Assembly: GCF_003286645.3 (NCBI RefSeq)
Contig: NZ_CP127382.2
Span: 1,302,001-1,366,000 of the forward strand
Length of the DNA stretch: 64,000 nt
Direction: 5' to 3'
Origin: Aerococcus tenax
GTDB lineage: Bacteria > Bacillota > Bacilli > Lactobacillales > Aerococcaceae
Both the position numbers and the translations under genes were made by a program. The notes under the pieces were generated by a model that worked only from the letters and a program-made list of their open reading frames with translations, did no database searches and was not told the origin of the DNA. How positions within the stretch are numbered: the first letter of the stretch is position 1; each line of letters begins with the position of its first letter. This document shows positions 1 to 8,981 of the stretch, piece after piece.

Positions 1-603
1 AATGCCGTAGATACCCGCTCCGATATCTCCTAAGTTAGCGATGCCGGTCCCAAAGGCTACTAAACCACCATAGACAGTGGGCCAAAGGAAGAGTAAGATA
101 ACCGCTAATACTGCTGACAAAGCAGCCGTTACAATAGGAACGGCTCGCTTACCACTGAAGAAACCTAGCCATTGGGGTAACTTAACATTGTGGAAACGGT
201 TATACATTTCTCCAGCAAGAACCCCGGAAATAATTCCTATGAAGACATTATTAATGGCCTTAAAGGCTGGGTTAACTTGGTCGATGGCTTGGCCGGTTAT
301 TCCACTTAAAATTTCCGGACTTAATAAGGTGGTGATCATTAAGAAAGAAACCGCCCCACTCAAGGCAGCTGCCCCGTTATTATCTTCAGCAATCCCCATG
401 GAAATTCCCAAAGCAAACAGTAGAGGCAAGTTATTAATCACGACTAAACCTGCTTGAACTAGGAAAGTCGCTAAAACGTTCGAACTTCCTTGTAAGGCAT
501 TAGCATCGATGGCATAGCCAGTTCCCATAAATAAAGAGGCCACTACCAATACGGAAACAGGCAGCATCAGGGACCGGCCGATTTTTTGTAAGTAATCTAA
601 CAT
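1..603 (-). CDS. PTS sugar transporter EIIC component, 3' part outside the window
   Basis: The first 201 codons are present; the gene runs off the left edge. The N-terminus (MLDYLQKIGRSLMLPVSVLV) and the following hydrophobic segments (LPLLFALGISMGIAEDNNGAAALSG) are typical of the membrane EIIC domain of the glucose/N-acetylglucosamine PTS family, which takes up a sugar while phosphorylating it. The start is the ATG at 603, 32 bp downstream of the DUF7916 gene on the same strand, so the two are probably co-transcribed. Sugar specificity and the presence of attached EIIB or EIIA domains cannot be told from this fragment. Confidence 0.85.
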   Translation of the reverse strand, partial: MLDYLQKIGRSLMLPVSVLVVASLFMGTGYAIDANALQGSSNVLATFLVQAGLVVINNLPLLFALGISMGIAEDNNGAAALSGAVSFLMITTLLSPEILSGITGQAIDQVNPAFKAINNVFIGIISGVLAGEMYNRFHNVKLPQWLGFFSGKRAVPIVTAALSAVLAVILLFLWPTVYGGLVAFGTGIANLGDIGAGIYGI

Positions 604-635
604 ATGAAATCTCTTTTCTCTCTAGTATTCAATAA

Positions 636-1529
636 TTAACGTCTCAAGGACTGAGCCATTTTGAAATAGGTGTGGCGCTTACCACGGATAGCAATGCTTA
701 AGGCCATAATATTTTCGGGGTCTGGCATTCGTCCATAGCTCCCATCACCAATATGATGAATATCCGCCCCAACCTGCTTATTATTTAAGGCAAAGGAGCG
801 AATGGTATCTGGACTAGCACTTTCTTGGCTGGTGCCAATAGTTGCCATCACTAAGCCATCTTGGGCTTGGACTGCTTGGCAAGCTTGATGAGCTTCTTCT
901 AGTAATACTCCAGGCACTGTGCCGACACTAGGCATCAAGACCCCGTCCGCACCTGCTTCAATAAATTGCCTAAATAAGCTAGCATCAATCAAAGTTACTC
1001 GTTTACCGGCACCATGCATTTTCCCCGCTAAGATTAAACCAGAATAAGCTTGCCGGCCCGCTGCTAGGGCAGCTAAGATATCGGCATTAGTCACACCCGT
1101 CGAGGGATTAGCGGTTACCATGACAAAATCCACGCCTAAGTCTTCTGCCGTGGCGAAAGCTTTGGAGCTCGCCCGTCTTCCTGGACTAATTTCAACCTTT
1201 TCATCGAGGACCTGACTGTCAGCAGATACGGGTTCCAGGTTGATGCCAATGGGACGCCCGGTAAGTTCTTTAATGGCTTCAATCACAGGCTGCTTGCTTT
1301 CAAACCCCTTAATTTTGGGGTGAAAGACATCCAATTCATTCAAACAGATGAGGTCTGCCCCAAAAGCCGTCATCACTTCGGCGTTGGTTACCCCCTCAAT
1401 TAAAGGAGCAGCGGTTACCACCGTTTCAGCCATAATAATCCGGCCTTCACTGGCTTGAATACTTTTTTTGAGCTCATCCTTAGTAAAGTTTTTAACTTCA
1501 CTGGGAAAAGCACTTATCAAACGTTTCAT
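636..1529 (-). CDS. DUF7916 family TIM-barrel-like protein, partner of the PTS gene
   Basis: A 297-residue protein. Glycine- and alanine-rich strands such as GADGVLMPSVGTVPG and NPSTGVTNADILAA suggest a (beta/alpha)8 barrel, and from memory it matches the DUF7916 family, which often lies beside PTS EIIC genes. Its reaction is unknown to me; a role in catabolism of the transported sugar is inferred from position only. The frame opens at a GTG at 1544, but that codon overlaps the ribosome binding site AGGTGGG. The ATG at 1529, ten bases after it, is therefore the likely start. A promoter with a perfect palindrome over its -35 lies upstream. Confidence 0.75.
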   Translation of the reverse strand: MKRLISAFPSEVKNFTKDELKKSIQASEGRIIMAETVVTAAPLIEGVTNAEVMTAFGADLICLNELDVFHPKIKGFESKQPVIEAIKELTGRPIGINLEPVSADSQVLDEKVEISPGRRASSKAFATAEDLGVDFVMVTANPSTGVTNADILAALAAGRQAYSGLILAGKMHGAGKRVTLIDASLFRQFIEAGADGVLMPSVGTVPGVLLEEAHQACQAVQAQDGLVMATIGTSQESASPDTIRSFALNNKQVGADIHHIGDGSYGRMPDPENIMALSIAIRGKRHTYFKMAQSLRR

Positions 1530-1620
1530 AAATCGACTTCCCACCTATCTAAGAAAAATCTGAATTACCTGCAGCATTTATAATAATTGAAAAAAGTAAG
1601 CATCTCAATATCTTTTTAGT

Positions 1621-1649
1621 TAATAATAAAAAGCGTGTGACAGTCACAA
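1621..1649 (-). promoter_or_regulatory. Promoter with palindromic operator for the DUF7916-PTS operon
   Basis: On the minus strand TTGTGA (1644-1649) and TTATTA (1621-1626) are 17 bp apart, a plausible -35/-10 pair. The palindrome TGTGAC-A-GTCACA (1636-1648) covers the -35, and a further GTCAC half-site lies near 1675. This is the usual position for a repressor operator. The -10 match is modest and the regulator is unknown. Confidence 0.5.
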
Positions 1650-1698
1650 AAAGGAGCTTCGTCCTGTCACTGAAAGAGATTTGGATTAGAGTGTAAAC

Positions 1699-1729
1699 AA
1701 AAAAGAATGGAAGTTTCATCCATCCTTTC
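1699..1729 (-). terminator. Terminator after popT
   Basis: On the minus strand GGATGGA pairs with TCCATTC around a short loop (one G-T pair), followed by TTTTTTG. It lies 8 bp after the popT stop. Confidence 0.7.
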
Positions 1730-1736
1730 AAAAATT

Positions 1737-2645
1737 TTAACGATTATCGGGTGAATATTTCTCTTCGATGCCACTAAACCAATAAGAGAAGATAACCCCC
1801 GCCACAAACATTACTATGGCCAAAATTAAAGTTGTCATAAAACTCAAGCCTGTTTCCATTAACCCTTCTGGAGTAAAAGCTGGAAAGACCACGGTCGGAA
1901 AGATAGCTAAAGAAGAACCGATCACAGTTCCTAAAATAAAGTGGTACATTTTGGCATAGTAGTGGTCAAAAAGCCAGTTAGCTACTTTGGCTAGGGCCAA
2001 GACACAGAGAATAGCACCAAGGCCTAGAGGAATAATGACGCCCATGTTTAAATGAGATATTCCCGCTGACATCTTTTCGTATAAGCCAAAGTAAATCAAG
2101 AAATTACTTGGGCTCATGCCTGGGACAATCACGCCTAAACCGATCAAGGCCCCAGAAAATAACCAAACCCCAAAACTAGGTGTTAAGTGAGAAAAATGTT
2201 GGCCACCAAAGACCATTAAGGCAAATAAGGCCAAGGCAGTCAGACCCATGACCAGGTAATCGGCTGTGCTTCGCCCTTCTTGCCCGGCTTGTTTAAAGAG
2301 AGATGGAAAAGTTCCTACCACAAAACCGATAAAGAGGCAGGTAAAGAGGGCCTCATAAGAACCAAAGGCCTTCATAACGAAGAAGGAAAAGAGAATAATC
2401 CCAATGACAAAACCGATACCTACTGGGATAAAGTAACGGACATTTTGCCAAAATTTATGGGTAATATTGCCTAAGAAATTCAGTAATTTGTCATAAATAC
2501 CAAAAATTACTGCTAGAACCCCACCAGATAAGCCTGGTAAGATTCCCCCAATACCGACAAAAGCTCCCTTGACCAAGCGTAACCACCAGTCCTTTGAAAA
2601 GACTTTGTCTTCATTTTCAATGTCATTATTATGTGAATCAGTCAT
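1737..2645 (-). CDS. popT: DUF368 family polyprenyl-phosphate transporter (PopT)
   Basis: A 302-residue polytopic membrane protein with the DUF368 signatures GIGGILPGLSGGVLAVIFGIYDK near residue 32 and VIVPGMSPSNFLIYFGLYE near residue 172; these form an internal repeat. DUF368 proteins are established flippases that return undecaprenyl phosphate to the cytoplasmic face, supplying peptidoglycan and other wall-polymer synthesis. Residues 1-20 are a polar cytoplasmic tail. The ATG follows GGAGGC at good spacing. It has its own terminator and a -10 TATAAT on the minus strand at 2679-2684. An inverted repeat (2685-2717) sits directly upstream of that -10. Confidence 0.88.
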   Translation of the reverse strand: MTDSHNNDIENEDKVFSKDWWLRLVKGAFVGIGGILPGLSGGVLAVIFGIYDKLLNFLGNITHKFWQNVRYFIPVGIGFVIGIILFSFFVMKAFGSYEALFTCLFIGFVVGTFPSLFKQAGQEGRSTADYLVMGLTALALFALMVFGGQHFSHLTPSFGVWLFSGALIGLGVIVPGMSPSNFLIYFGLYEKMSAGISHLNMGVIIPLGLGAILCVLALAKVANWLFDHYYAKMYHFILGTVIGSSLAIFPTVVFPAFTPEGLMETGLSFMTTLILAIVMFVAGVIFSYWFSGIEEKYSPDNR

Positions 2646-2678
2646 TAAAATGCCTCCAAATTAATCATTAATTTCACC

Positions 2679-2717
2679 ATTATAACCGAAATTCAGCCGT
2701 ATAGGCCGTTTTTCGGT
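2679..2717 (-). promoter_or_regulatory. popT -10 element with adjoining inverted repeat
   Basis: TATAAT (2679-2684, minus strand) directly abuts a stem made of ACCGAAA (2685-2691) and TTTCGGT (2711-2717), with an inner GCC/GGC pair. There is no T-tract, so it is more likely an operator or part of the core promoter than a terminator. No clear -35 was found. Confidence 0.35.
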
Positions 2718-2764
2718 AAAATTAAACTTTCTTTAAAGAGTGGCCCGATTCGCCCAACTAAGAT

Positions 2765-4791
2765 TTACTCTGCCCGTAAGGCTTCGACCGAGTCAAGTTT
2801 GGAAGCCCGGTTGGCGGGTAGGAGACCAGAAATAGTAGCAATCACCACAGCAATAGCCAAGCCGATAAGTAGGAATTGCCAAGTAATATCTAACATGGAG
2901 ACTTGGAAGAGCTGATTTAAGACCTGGTTAGCTAAAGCAGCAAAGGCAATGGCCAGTCCTCCCCCTAAAAGTCCGGAGAAAAGACCGATCAAGAAGGATT
3001 CAGAAATAAAGATACGGCGAATATCCTTACGCCGTCCTCCAATAGCCTTAATGACCCCAATTTCTTGGGTTCGTTCCACGACACTAATATAAAGAACGGT
3101 TAAAATCATGATCGCAGAAACCAGTAAGGAAATACCGGCCACACCGATAAGGACAAAGGTGAAGATATCAATCATTTCCGTAAAGGTTTTGACCAAACTT
3201 TCGGTGGCCGAGCCCCGATAGCCCATATCCGCGATGCTCTCCTTGATTTGTGGGGTCAGACTCTCATCTTCTGCCAATAAATACACCACATTGGGCTTGA
3301 GGTCAATGTCTTGGTCAGCTGCTAACGTTTCTAAGTCATCATAGTTTAAATAAACGGTGTCAAAGATAGCCGCTGATCCCATAGTCTCGTCAGCCTGGTA
3401 AATGCCAGAAATAGTAAAATCTGCTTTGAGATCTTTTGTTTCAAAGTCAACTTGAGGCTCAGCTTTTGACCGATTGCTGACTGACCAGTATCTTCAGCCA
3501 ACTTATCGGCAATCCCACGACTAACTAAGATTTCTCCCTGTTCGGGTAAATGGCCTTCAGGCAGGTTAGCGGGAGTGATTAATGACGAAATCGTCTGTAA
3601 GTTCATGAAGGGGTAGGTCGGATCCTCTTTTTTGAGGTAATCGGTCCCTAAAGAGAAATTGGTATAGCCAACTTCAAGGGCTTCTACCCCCGATATCGCC
3701 CCAAGTTCTTCAATATTTTCCTGCTCGAAGGCCGGATCTTGAAAATCGGGGCTGATAGTGGTTTGGGGAAGATTTTGTCCCTCTTTTGACCGGTTGCGCT
3801 CTTCCGTGGCTTGCATTTCTGGATTATTCATAGGCATGCGGACTTCAGTCACCTGGGGATTGACCTGGCTTTCCATGGTATCCGTCAAATAATTATTGAC
3901 CCCCGACCCTAAAGCTAACATCAAAATAATACTCATAATTCCTACTGAAAAGCCAAAGGCAATCAAGAGATTACGCGACCACTTAGCCCGCATATTTTTT
4001 AAGGCCAGTTGGATAGCTGACCAGAAAGAAAAGGCATTGGAAGAGGCTTTCTCCACTTGGGGAAGCTGGCGCATGCCTTGATAGTTGGCCAGTGCTCTTT
4101 GATTTTCATTAACCCTTTCATCGGCAACGATTTCGCCGTCGCCAATCCTGACTAAACGGCTAGCGATCCCAGCCACTGCTTGGGAATGGGTGACAATAAG
4201 GACTAATTTTCCTGAAGCAGCGATTTCCTTAAAAATATCTAAGACGGCGTCAGCTGTCTGTGAATCCAAGGCTCCGGTCGGCTCATCAGCGATAATAATT
4301 TCTGGATTATTGACTAGGGCTCGGGCAATAGCCACCCTTTGCTTTTGCCCACCCGATAACTGGTTGGGCCGCTTATGGACTTGTTGACCGAGACCTAGTT
4401 GCTCAAGGACAGCCCGGGCTTGTTTTTCCCGTTTGCCTTTAGAAATATTGGATAAATTCATCGCTAGGGCCACATTTTCTAAGACCGAAAGATGGGAAAT
4501 TAAGTTAAAGTTTTGAAAAACAAAGCCAATCTTATCCTTATGATAATTAACTAAGTCGCGCTCCTTGAAGTCAGCGATGTTCTCCCCTTCAACTCGAATT
4601 TCTCCAGTAAAATCAGTATCTAAACCACCAATTAAGTTCATGAGGGTAGATTTACCGCTTCCTGATTCACCAACAATGGCGACTAATTCTCCAGCTTCAA
4701 AATCCAAGTTAATATCCTTTAAGGCCTGGAATCGGTCGCCATTAGCCAGGGAATAGTATTTATTCACGGCATTTAAGCTTAATATTGCCAT
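2765..4791 (-). pseudogene. MacB-type ABC transporter, ATPase fused to permease, frameshifted
   Basis: The first frame (4791 to about 3453) begins with a complete ABC ATPase: Walker A GESGSGKST at 41-49, signature LSGGQKQR, and Walker B IIIADEPTGALDS. A transmembrane segment and the extracellular MacB periplasmic-core-like domain follow. The second frame (to 2765) supplies the rest of that domain and an FtsX permease of three transmembrane segments. The frames join if one base is restored near 3451-3453 (expected ...LSLKVDFETKD...). The intact product would be about 675 residues, as for fused macrolide or peptide exporters. The ATG at 4791 follows AAGGAG. A TetR regulator lies upstream. If the lesion is real, the ATPase half could still be made but not the pump. 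Confidence 0.85.
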
Positions 4792-4834
4792 ATGCTTACT
4801 CCTTACTTTTACTTGCTTTTTATTAGGAAAGCAT

Positions 4835-4883
4835 TGACTAAGACAGTCTCTTAGTCAGTTACTTCATTGAGTGAGGACTCACT
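4835..4883. promoter_or_regulatory. Two palindromes, candidate TetR operators
   Basis: TGACTAAGA-N5-TCTTAGTCA (4835-4857) has perfect 9-bp arms, and AGTGAG-GA-CTCACT (4870-4883) has perfect 6-bp arms. Both lie between the TetR-family gene and the ABC gene it probably controls, in the region where the ABC promoter should be. Which of the two is bound is not decided by sequence. Confidence 0.5.
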
Positions 4884-4965
4884 TTTAACTCAAGTACAGT
4901 AACACTAAGTCCTCCAGAGCGCAAACAATATGACAATAATCAGACCTTGCTGGCAATAATAGGCT

Positions 4966-5607
4966 TTAGCAACACAGGCCCCTGACAATAAAAGCTTCAA
5001 TATAAGACAAGGCTTGAGCAAAATCTTCCTGACTCCCACTCTCGAATTGAACCCACTGGAAGGATAAAATCGGTGAAATCATGAGCCGAACAATCAGGGC
5101 ATTGGGCCAGTTATTCAGTTCTCCCTTGTCCTTAAAATACTCTAGAATGTTAAAAAAGCCCATCTTCAAATGTAGCGGAATCAATTCAGCCAAACGCTTT
5201 AAGAAATTTTCCCGGTAAAGCATCTCTTGGGCAAATATCTTCATCACCTTATAGTGGTCAGAATCCTCTTGGAAACAATTGGCTAGAATATGGTGGACAA
5301 AGTCTTGGAAAATCCACTTGTCATCTTTAATCCGTTCTAAGTCAAATTCTTGGGCATATTTTTCCTTAGACATTTCAGCAATGATGGGTAAGATACAAGC
5401 GAAGAGTAAGTTTTGTTTGCTCCCAAAGTGTTTGAAGAGCGTTCCTTCCCCTACGCCGGCCCGACCAGCGATTTCTTTCGTCGAAGTATTGCTGTAGCCG
5501 TAATCGGCAAATAAATCAATACTTGCTTGGAGGATAGCATGCTGGCGCGGGGTCAAGGTTTCCTGACGCGAAAATTTTCCTACAAAGTTTTTGATATATG
5601 CATCCAT
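4966..5607 (-). CDS. TetR/AcrR family transcriptional regulator
   Basis: A 213-residue protein with an N-terminal TetR DNA-binding domain (residues about 16-65). It contains the helix-turn-helix pattern TSTKEIAGRAGVGEGTLFKHF and then a helical ligand-binding region. The frame opens with two TTG codons, but the ATG at 5607 is the likely start, eight bases after GAGG. It is co-oriented with, and 174 bp upstream of, the MacB-like transporter. The usual arrangement is a local repressor of an efflux pump that responds to the pump's substrate. Two palindromes in the intervening DNA support this. Confidence 0.85.
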   Translation of the reverse strand: MDAYIKNFVGKFSRQETLTPRQHAILQASIDLFADYGYSNTSTKEIAGRAGVGEGTLFKHFGSKQNLLFACILPIIAEMSKEKYAQEFDLERIKDDKWIFQDFVHHILANCFQEDSDHYKVMKIFAQEMLYRENFLKRLAELIPLHLKMGFFNILEYFKDKGELNNWPNALIVRLMISPILSFQWVQFESGSQEDFAQALSYIEAFIVRGLCC

Positions 5608-5748
5608 CAACAAGTCCTCAATCTTTTTAAATTATAGTAATGCTTTTATTATATCAAAACCTTCACTATTTAATAAATAAATTAAAATATTTTTAAGTTG
5701 TATATAAACAATATTAGTCTTTCTATTCTTATCGCTAAACCAGTCCAC

Positions 5749-5781
5749 AAAAAAGAGGCAAGACCTTGGTCCCACCTCTTC
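5749..5781 (-). terminator. Terminator after the lemA-DUF2207 operon
   Basis: On the minus strand an AAGAGG...CCTCTT stem, extended inward by GGGACC against GGTCTTG with wobble pairs, is followed by TTTTTTG. It lies about 25 bp after the DUF2207 stop. Confidence 0.8.
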
Positions 5782-5804
5782 TAGAGTCTAAAATAATGTG
5801 TATA

Positions 5805-7616
5805 TTAGCGGGCACCGCCGCCTCCACCTCCGCCGAAGGCTCCGCCCCCGCCACCAAAACTCGAAAAGCCCCCGCCACCACTAGACATGGCTGAAGTCAT
5901 TTCTGGCGCTATGGATTGGGTATAAGAACGGTTCATAATATTAGCAATATAGTAATACTGCCAGAAGTTAATATCACCAGTACCGGTATAAACCGATTGT
6001 TTTTCAAAATCAGGATAGAGATTGGCAAATTCTTTAGCAACTTCTGCAGCGATTCCTAAAACCGCTGCATAAATTAATAAGCGGTCCCACAGTGCCACTT
6101 CTTGAGCACCACGTTCATTTAATAAGGAGAAATCCTTAAGATAGTTATAGAATTTGACCCAATTATCTCTTAATTGATGACCTTTGTCGGTAAAGGGATA
6201 AGTCACCTGGCTATCCGCTAGGTAGCGCTGGTCTTGGTCTTCCTTAGCCTTGGCGTAGGTCTTATTTTGAATAAAGTCCCCTGCCAGCAAATAGTTTTTA
6301 CTATAAGACCGGTAAGATATGGAGACGCCTTTTAGTCGATCAGTACGGCTTTGACAATATTTTTTGAAGTCCTTTTCTGAAAACTGACCCTTGTCATCCG
6401 CAACTTCATTAAAAATCCGCCACCAGTCCTTAATGGGATCCAAATCTGGCGCTTGGTAAGCGGAATTCACCATAAAGTAATGATTATCCTTGAACAAACC
6501 CGTTTCGCCTCCTAACTTGAGGCCGCCTTCTTTCACCAAGTAAAGGATGGTCCCGGTTAAATAGTTGCTATCGAGGTCATCAATGGCCAGTTGGTCCAAA
6601 ATGAAGTAATCCGAATAAATATTATCAGCAGGCAGGTCACGGTAATACTGACCGTCTAATTCCTGACTTCTCCGTTCAATAGAGGGGTACCACTTCTTCA
6701 AAGCTCGTTTACTCTTGATGTACTGGAACTCACCAGCTAGGATACCGACTACCCCTAGTCCACCAAGTCCTATCAGACCCCATTTGATTAGCTTAGGCAT
6801 CCCCTCACCTGGCATGGAGGTAATGTCTTCAACCGCAGCATTACTATCATAGTCTTCCCAGTTATAGTCGGACCCTTCAAAGGCTTCCTTAACATAATCA
6901 TCAAAGGCCTTATCCGAAGTCCACTGGGTTGGGTAGGTTCCTTGAGGAATACGGACTAAGAGGATGCCGCTCCCAGAGCTAGGCAAGCTTTCCTTAGATT
7001 CAGCCACGACTTTTCCATCTTCAATATGGACTTGGCCACGAAAACCAAAGCCCCAAACCCGATTGTTTTCCAGGTTAAAATCTTCCTTTTCCGAAGCAAT
7101 GGTCATGCGTATACTTTCTGGGCTGTCTGCCAAATTATCGGAAATAAAGCGCCAATAGATCATTTGATTAGTAGTCGTTTGCATCACAAAATTAGAGATT
7201 CGGTAGGACACCTGGTAAGTGTGACGACCATAGTCAGAAATCCCCCAGTTGAGCTCACTATTTTCATTGCGACCAAATTGATAGGCCTTGGCATTAAAAG
7301 AAGCATCCACATCCCAAGACTTTTGTGGGCTAAAGGGCTGGCCATCCATGCTGACTTGGTAGTCAGATAATTCTTGGGCATCCGTCAAAACCAGGGGTTT
7401 ATAAATTTCAGTTCCTTCATGGGTAGTAATATCCCAGTACTCAGTAATCTTGGCGGATCCATCTTCCTGGAGGACAGTATCCACCGTGATGGAATGGATA
7501 TCCTGGTCAACCGCTAAGACGGGCTCCTGGTCTGAACGAATCAAATCAAAAGAAAAGATAACAGCCAGGGCTAGGGCTAGTTTTAGTAATAGGGAAAATG
7601 GGCGTTTGACTACCAT
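5805..7616 (-). CDS. DUF2207 domain membrane protein with glycine-rich tail
   Basis: A 603-residue protein. An N-terminal hydrophobic segment (residues 8-25) is followed by an extracellular DUF2207 beta-rich domain (about 30-250). It starts with HSITVDTVLQEDGSAKITEYWD, characteristic of the family. A transmembrane segment lies near 278-295, then a cytoplasmic region with weaker hydrophobic stretches. The last 35 residues are almost only glycine with a few Ser and Phe (FGGGGGAFGGGGGGGAR), also typical. The molecular role is not established. It overlaps the end of lemA by 7 bp, and LemA/DUF2207 pairs are widespread, so a joint envelope function is likely. Confidence 0.85.
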   Translation of the reverse strand: MVVKRPFSLLLKLALALAVIFSFDLIRSDQEPVLAVDQDIHSITVDTVLQEDGSAKITEYWDITTHEGTEIYKPLVLTDAQELSDYQVSMDGQPFSPQKSWDVDASFNAKAYQFGRNENSELNWGISDYGRHTYQVSYRISNFVMQTTTNQMIYWRFISDNLADSPESIRMTIASEKEDFNLENNRVWGFGFRGQVHIEDGKVVAESKESLPSSGSGILLVRIPQGTYPTQWTSDKAFDDYVKEAFEGSDYNWEDYDSNAAVEDITSMPGEGMPKLIKWGLIGLGGLGVVGILAGEFQYIKSKRALKKWYPSIERRSQELDGQYYRDLPADNIYSDYFILDQLAIDDLDSNYLTGTILYLVKEGGLKLGGETGLFKDNHYFMVNSAYQAPDLDPIKDWWRIFNEVADDKGQFSEKDFKKYCQSRTDRLKGVSISYRSYSKNYLLAGDFIQNKTYAKAKEDQDQRYLADSQVTYPFTDKGHQLRDNWVKFYNYLKDFSLLNERGAQEVALWDRLLIYAAVLGIAAEVAKEFANLYPDFEKQSVYTGTGDINFWQYYYIANIMNRSYTQSIAPEMTSAMSSGGGGFSSFGGGGGAFGGGGGGGAR

Positions 7617-8155
7617 TGAGGCATCTCCTGTTTTTCTTCACTACCCCGGAAGTATTCTTCAGGATAGAAACCAGTCATTCCTGCAACTAAGGAATTAGGG
7701 AAAGTTTTAATGGTGCGGTTATATTTAGTAACCGTGTCATTAAAAATCATCCGGGCTTGACGGACATTGTTTTCATAGTTATTGACACTGTCCATGGTAG
7801 TTTGGTAAACAGCAGCTGCTTTCAATTCTGGATATTGTTCGACCACGACGTCAATCGACCGCATGGCTTTTTGGAAGAGGTCTTGGTCATGTTCCACTTC
7901 TTCAACCGTCGCATCTGGATTAATTTTTTGCCGGTTTTTCACCACATTAATCAAGGTGTCGGCTTCATGACTTTGGTAGTTCTTGGTAGCTTGGATCAAA
8001 TTCGTCAAGGCGTCCCAGCGTGATTCCACTTGAGCAGCTATTTGACCCATGGAATTATCAATCATTTCCTTGGATTGGATCATACGGTTATAAGCACCAA
8101 TCCCCCAAACGACGATTAGAACGAGAATGACAACAAATGCAATTGCGATAATCAT
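7610..8155 (-). CDS. lemA: LemA family protein
   Basis: A 181-residue protein with one N-terminal transmembrane helix (IIAIAFVVILVLIVVWGIGAY), then the long helical LemA domain with the family pattern YNRMIQSKEMIDNSMGQIAAQVESRWD and, near the end, NSLVAGMTGFYPEEYF. LemA proteins are anchored coiled-coil-like proteins of unclear biochemical role. The frame extends upstream, but GGGAGG sits seven bases before the ATG at 8155, which fixes that start. It is translationally coupled to the DUF2207 gene. Confidence 0.9.
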   Translation of the reverse strand: MIIAIAFVVILVLIVVWGIGAYNRMIQSKEMIDNSMGQIAAQVESRWDALTNLIQATKNYQSHEADTLINVVKNRQKINPDATVEEVEHDQDLFQKAMRSIDVVVEQYPELKAAAVYQTTMDSVNNYENNVRQARMIFNDTVTKYNRTIKTFPNSLVAGMTGFYPEEYFRGSEEKQEMPQW

Positions 8156-8248
8156 TAGATTTCCTCCCTTTTTGACGGCTATCTGCATAAACAGTAATTA
8201 TTTCTGCCCTTATTTTACCCTAAGTGACTCAGGAATCCCAGTTAGATC

Positions 8249-8935
8249 CTAGTCGCTAATCGGGTCAAGGGATAAAATATAACAAGTCTGGTCTTTCACT
8301 TCAAAGCGAATATTATAGGATCCATAAAGCATCCCATATTCACGATCCTCCTGCCTTTGGTAAGCAGGCCTGGGATCAGCGGCTAAGACCTCAGTAATCC
8401 CCTCTCTTTCCGCTTGAGAAACTTGGTCCGCCAGGTCCTTGGGCCAGTGGACTTGGAGGGTATTAAAGGCCACCTGGTCAATAAAACCAGAGTGCCCGTC
8501 ATTTAAAGCATCTGATTCACTAGAATAGGGTTTAATATCATAAATTGGTGTCCCGTCCACCATGTCGATCCCCGACACAATTAACTTGGGGCCCTCGGGA
8601 CTATCACTTTCTAAGCCTTCAAATTTCACGGCTGACAAGGCTAAACGATTAGGACGGAATGGCGAGCGCGAGGCGAAGACGCCCACTCGCTGGTTGCCTC
8701 CTAAACGTGGCGGTCGGACGGTCGCTTTAAAAGGTGCACTCTCCTTAACTTGAGAAAATCCCCAGATTAACCAGAGATAGGTAAAGTCTTCAATTCCTTT
8801 AAAGGCTTCCAACTGACGGTATTCTTTTTCAAAGATAATTTCCCCATAGGAATGTTCGGCCTTAACCCCTTGGCGTGGAATGCCAAACTTTTCCTTAAAG
8901 GGAGTATAGATATGGGCTATGGGATGAATTTCCAT
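8249..8935 (-). CDS. trmO: tRNA (N6-threonylcarbamoyladenosine-37 N6)-methyltransferase TrmO
   Basis: A 228-residue TsaA/TrmO family protein. It adds a methyl group from S-adenosylmethionine to t6A at position 37 of certain tRNAs reading ACN codons. The beta-barrel domain carries the family motifs GIPRQ, FEDFTYLWLIW-like GIEDFTYLWLIW, FASRSPFRPNRLALS and IYDIKPY. The length fits the family. The start ATG at 8935 follows AAGGAGG. It stands alone between lemA and the hydrolase gene. Confidence 0.9.
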   Translation of the reverse strand: MEIHPIAHIYTPFKEKFGIPRQGVKAEHSYGEIIFEKEYRQLEAFKGIEDFTYLWLIWGFSQVKESAPFKATVRPPRLGGNQRVGVFASRSPFRPNRLALSAVKFEGLESDSPEGPKLIVSGIDMVDGTPIYDIKPYSSESDALNDGHSGFIDQVAFNTLQVHWPKDLADQVSQAEREGITEVLAADPRPAYQRQEDREYGMLYGSYNIRFEVKDQTCYILSLDPISD

Positions 8936-8981
8936 CGGATGACCTGCCTCCTTCTTATCCTATTATTTATTAACAATTCTC

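Noticed and set aside
77..457. Plus-strand frame opposite the PTS gene
   Set aside because: It is the complement of a clear EIIC membrane domain, has no ribosome site, and its composition follows the opposite strand.
1549..1731. Minus-strand frame of 60 codons
   Set aside because: It starts inside the popT terminator and spans the DUF7916 promoter palindrome; no ribosome site and no recognisable protein features.
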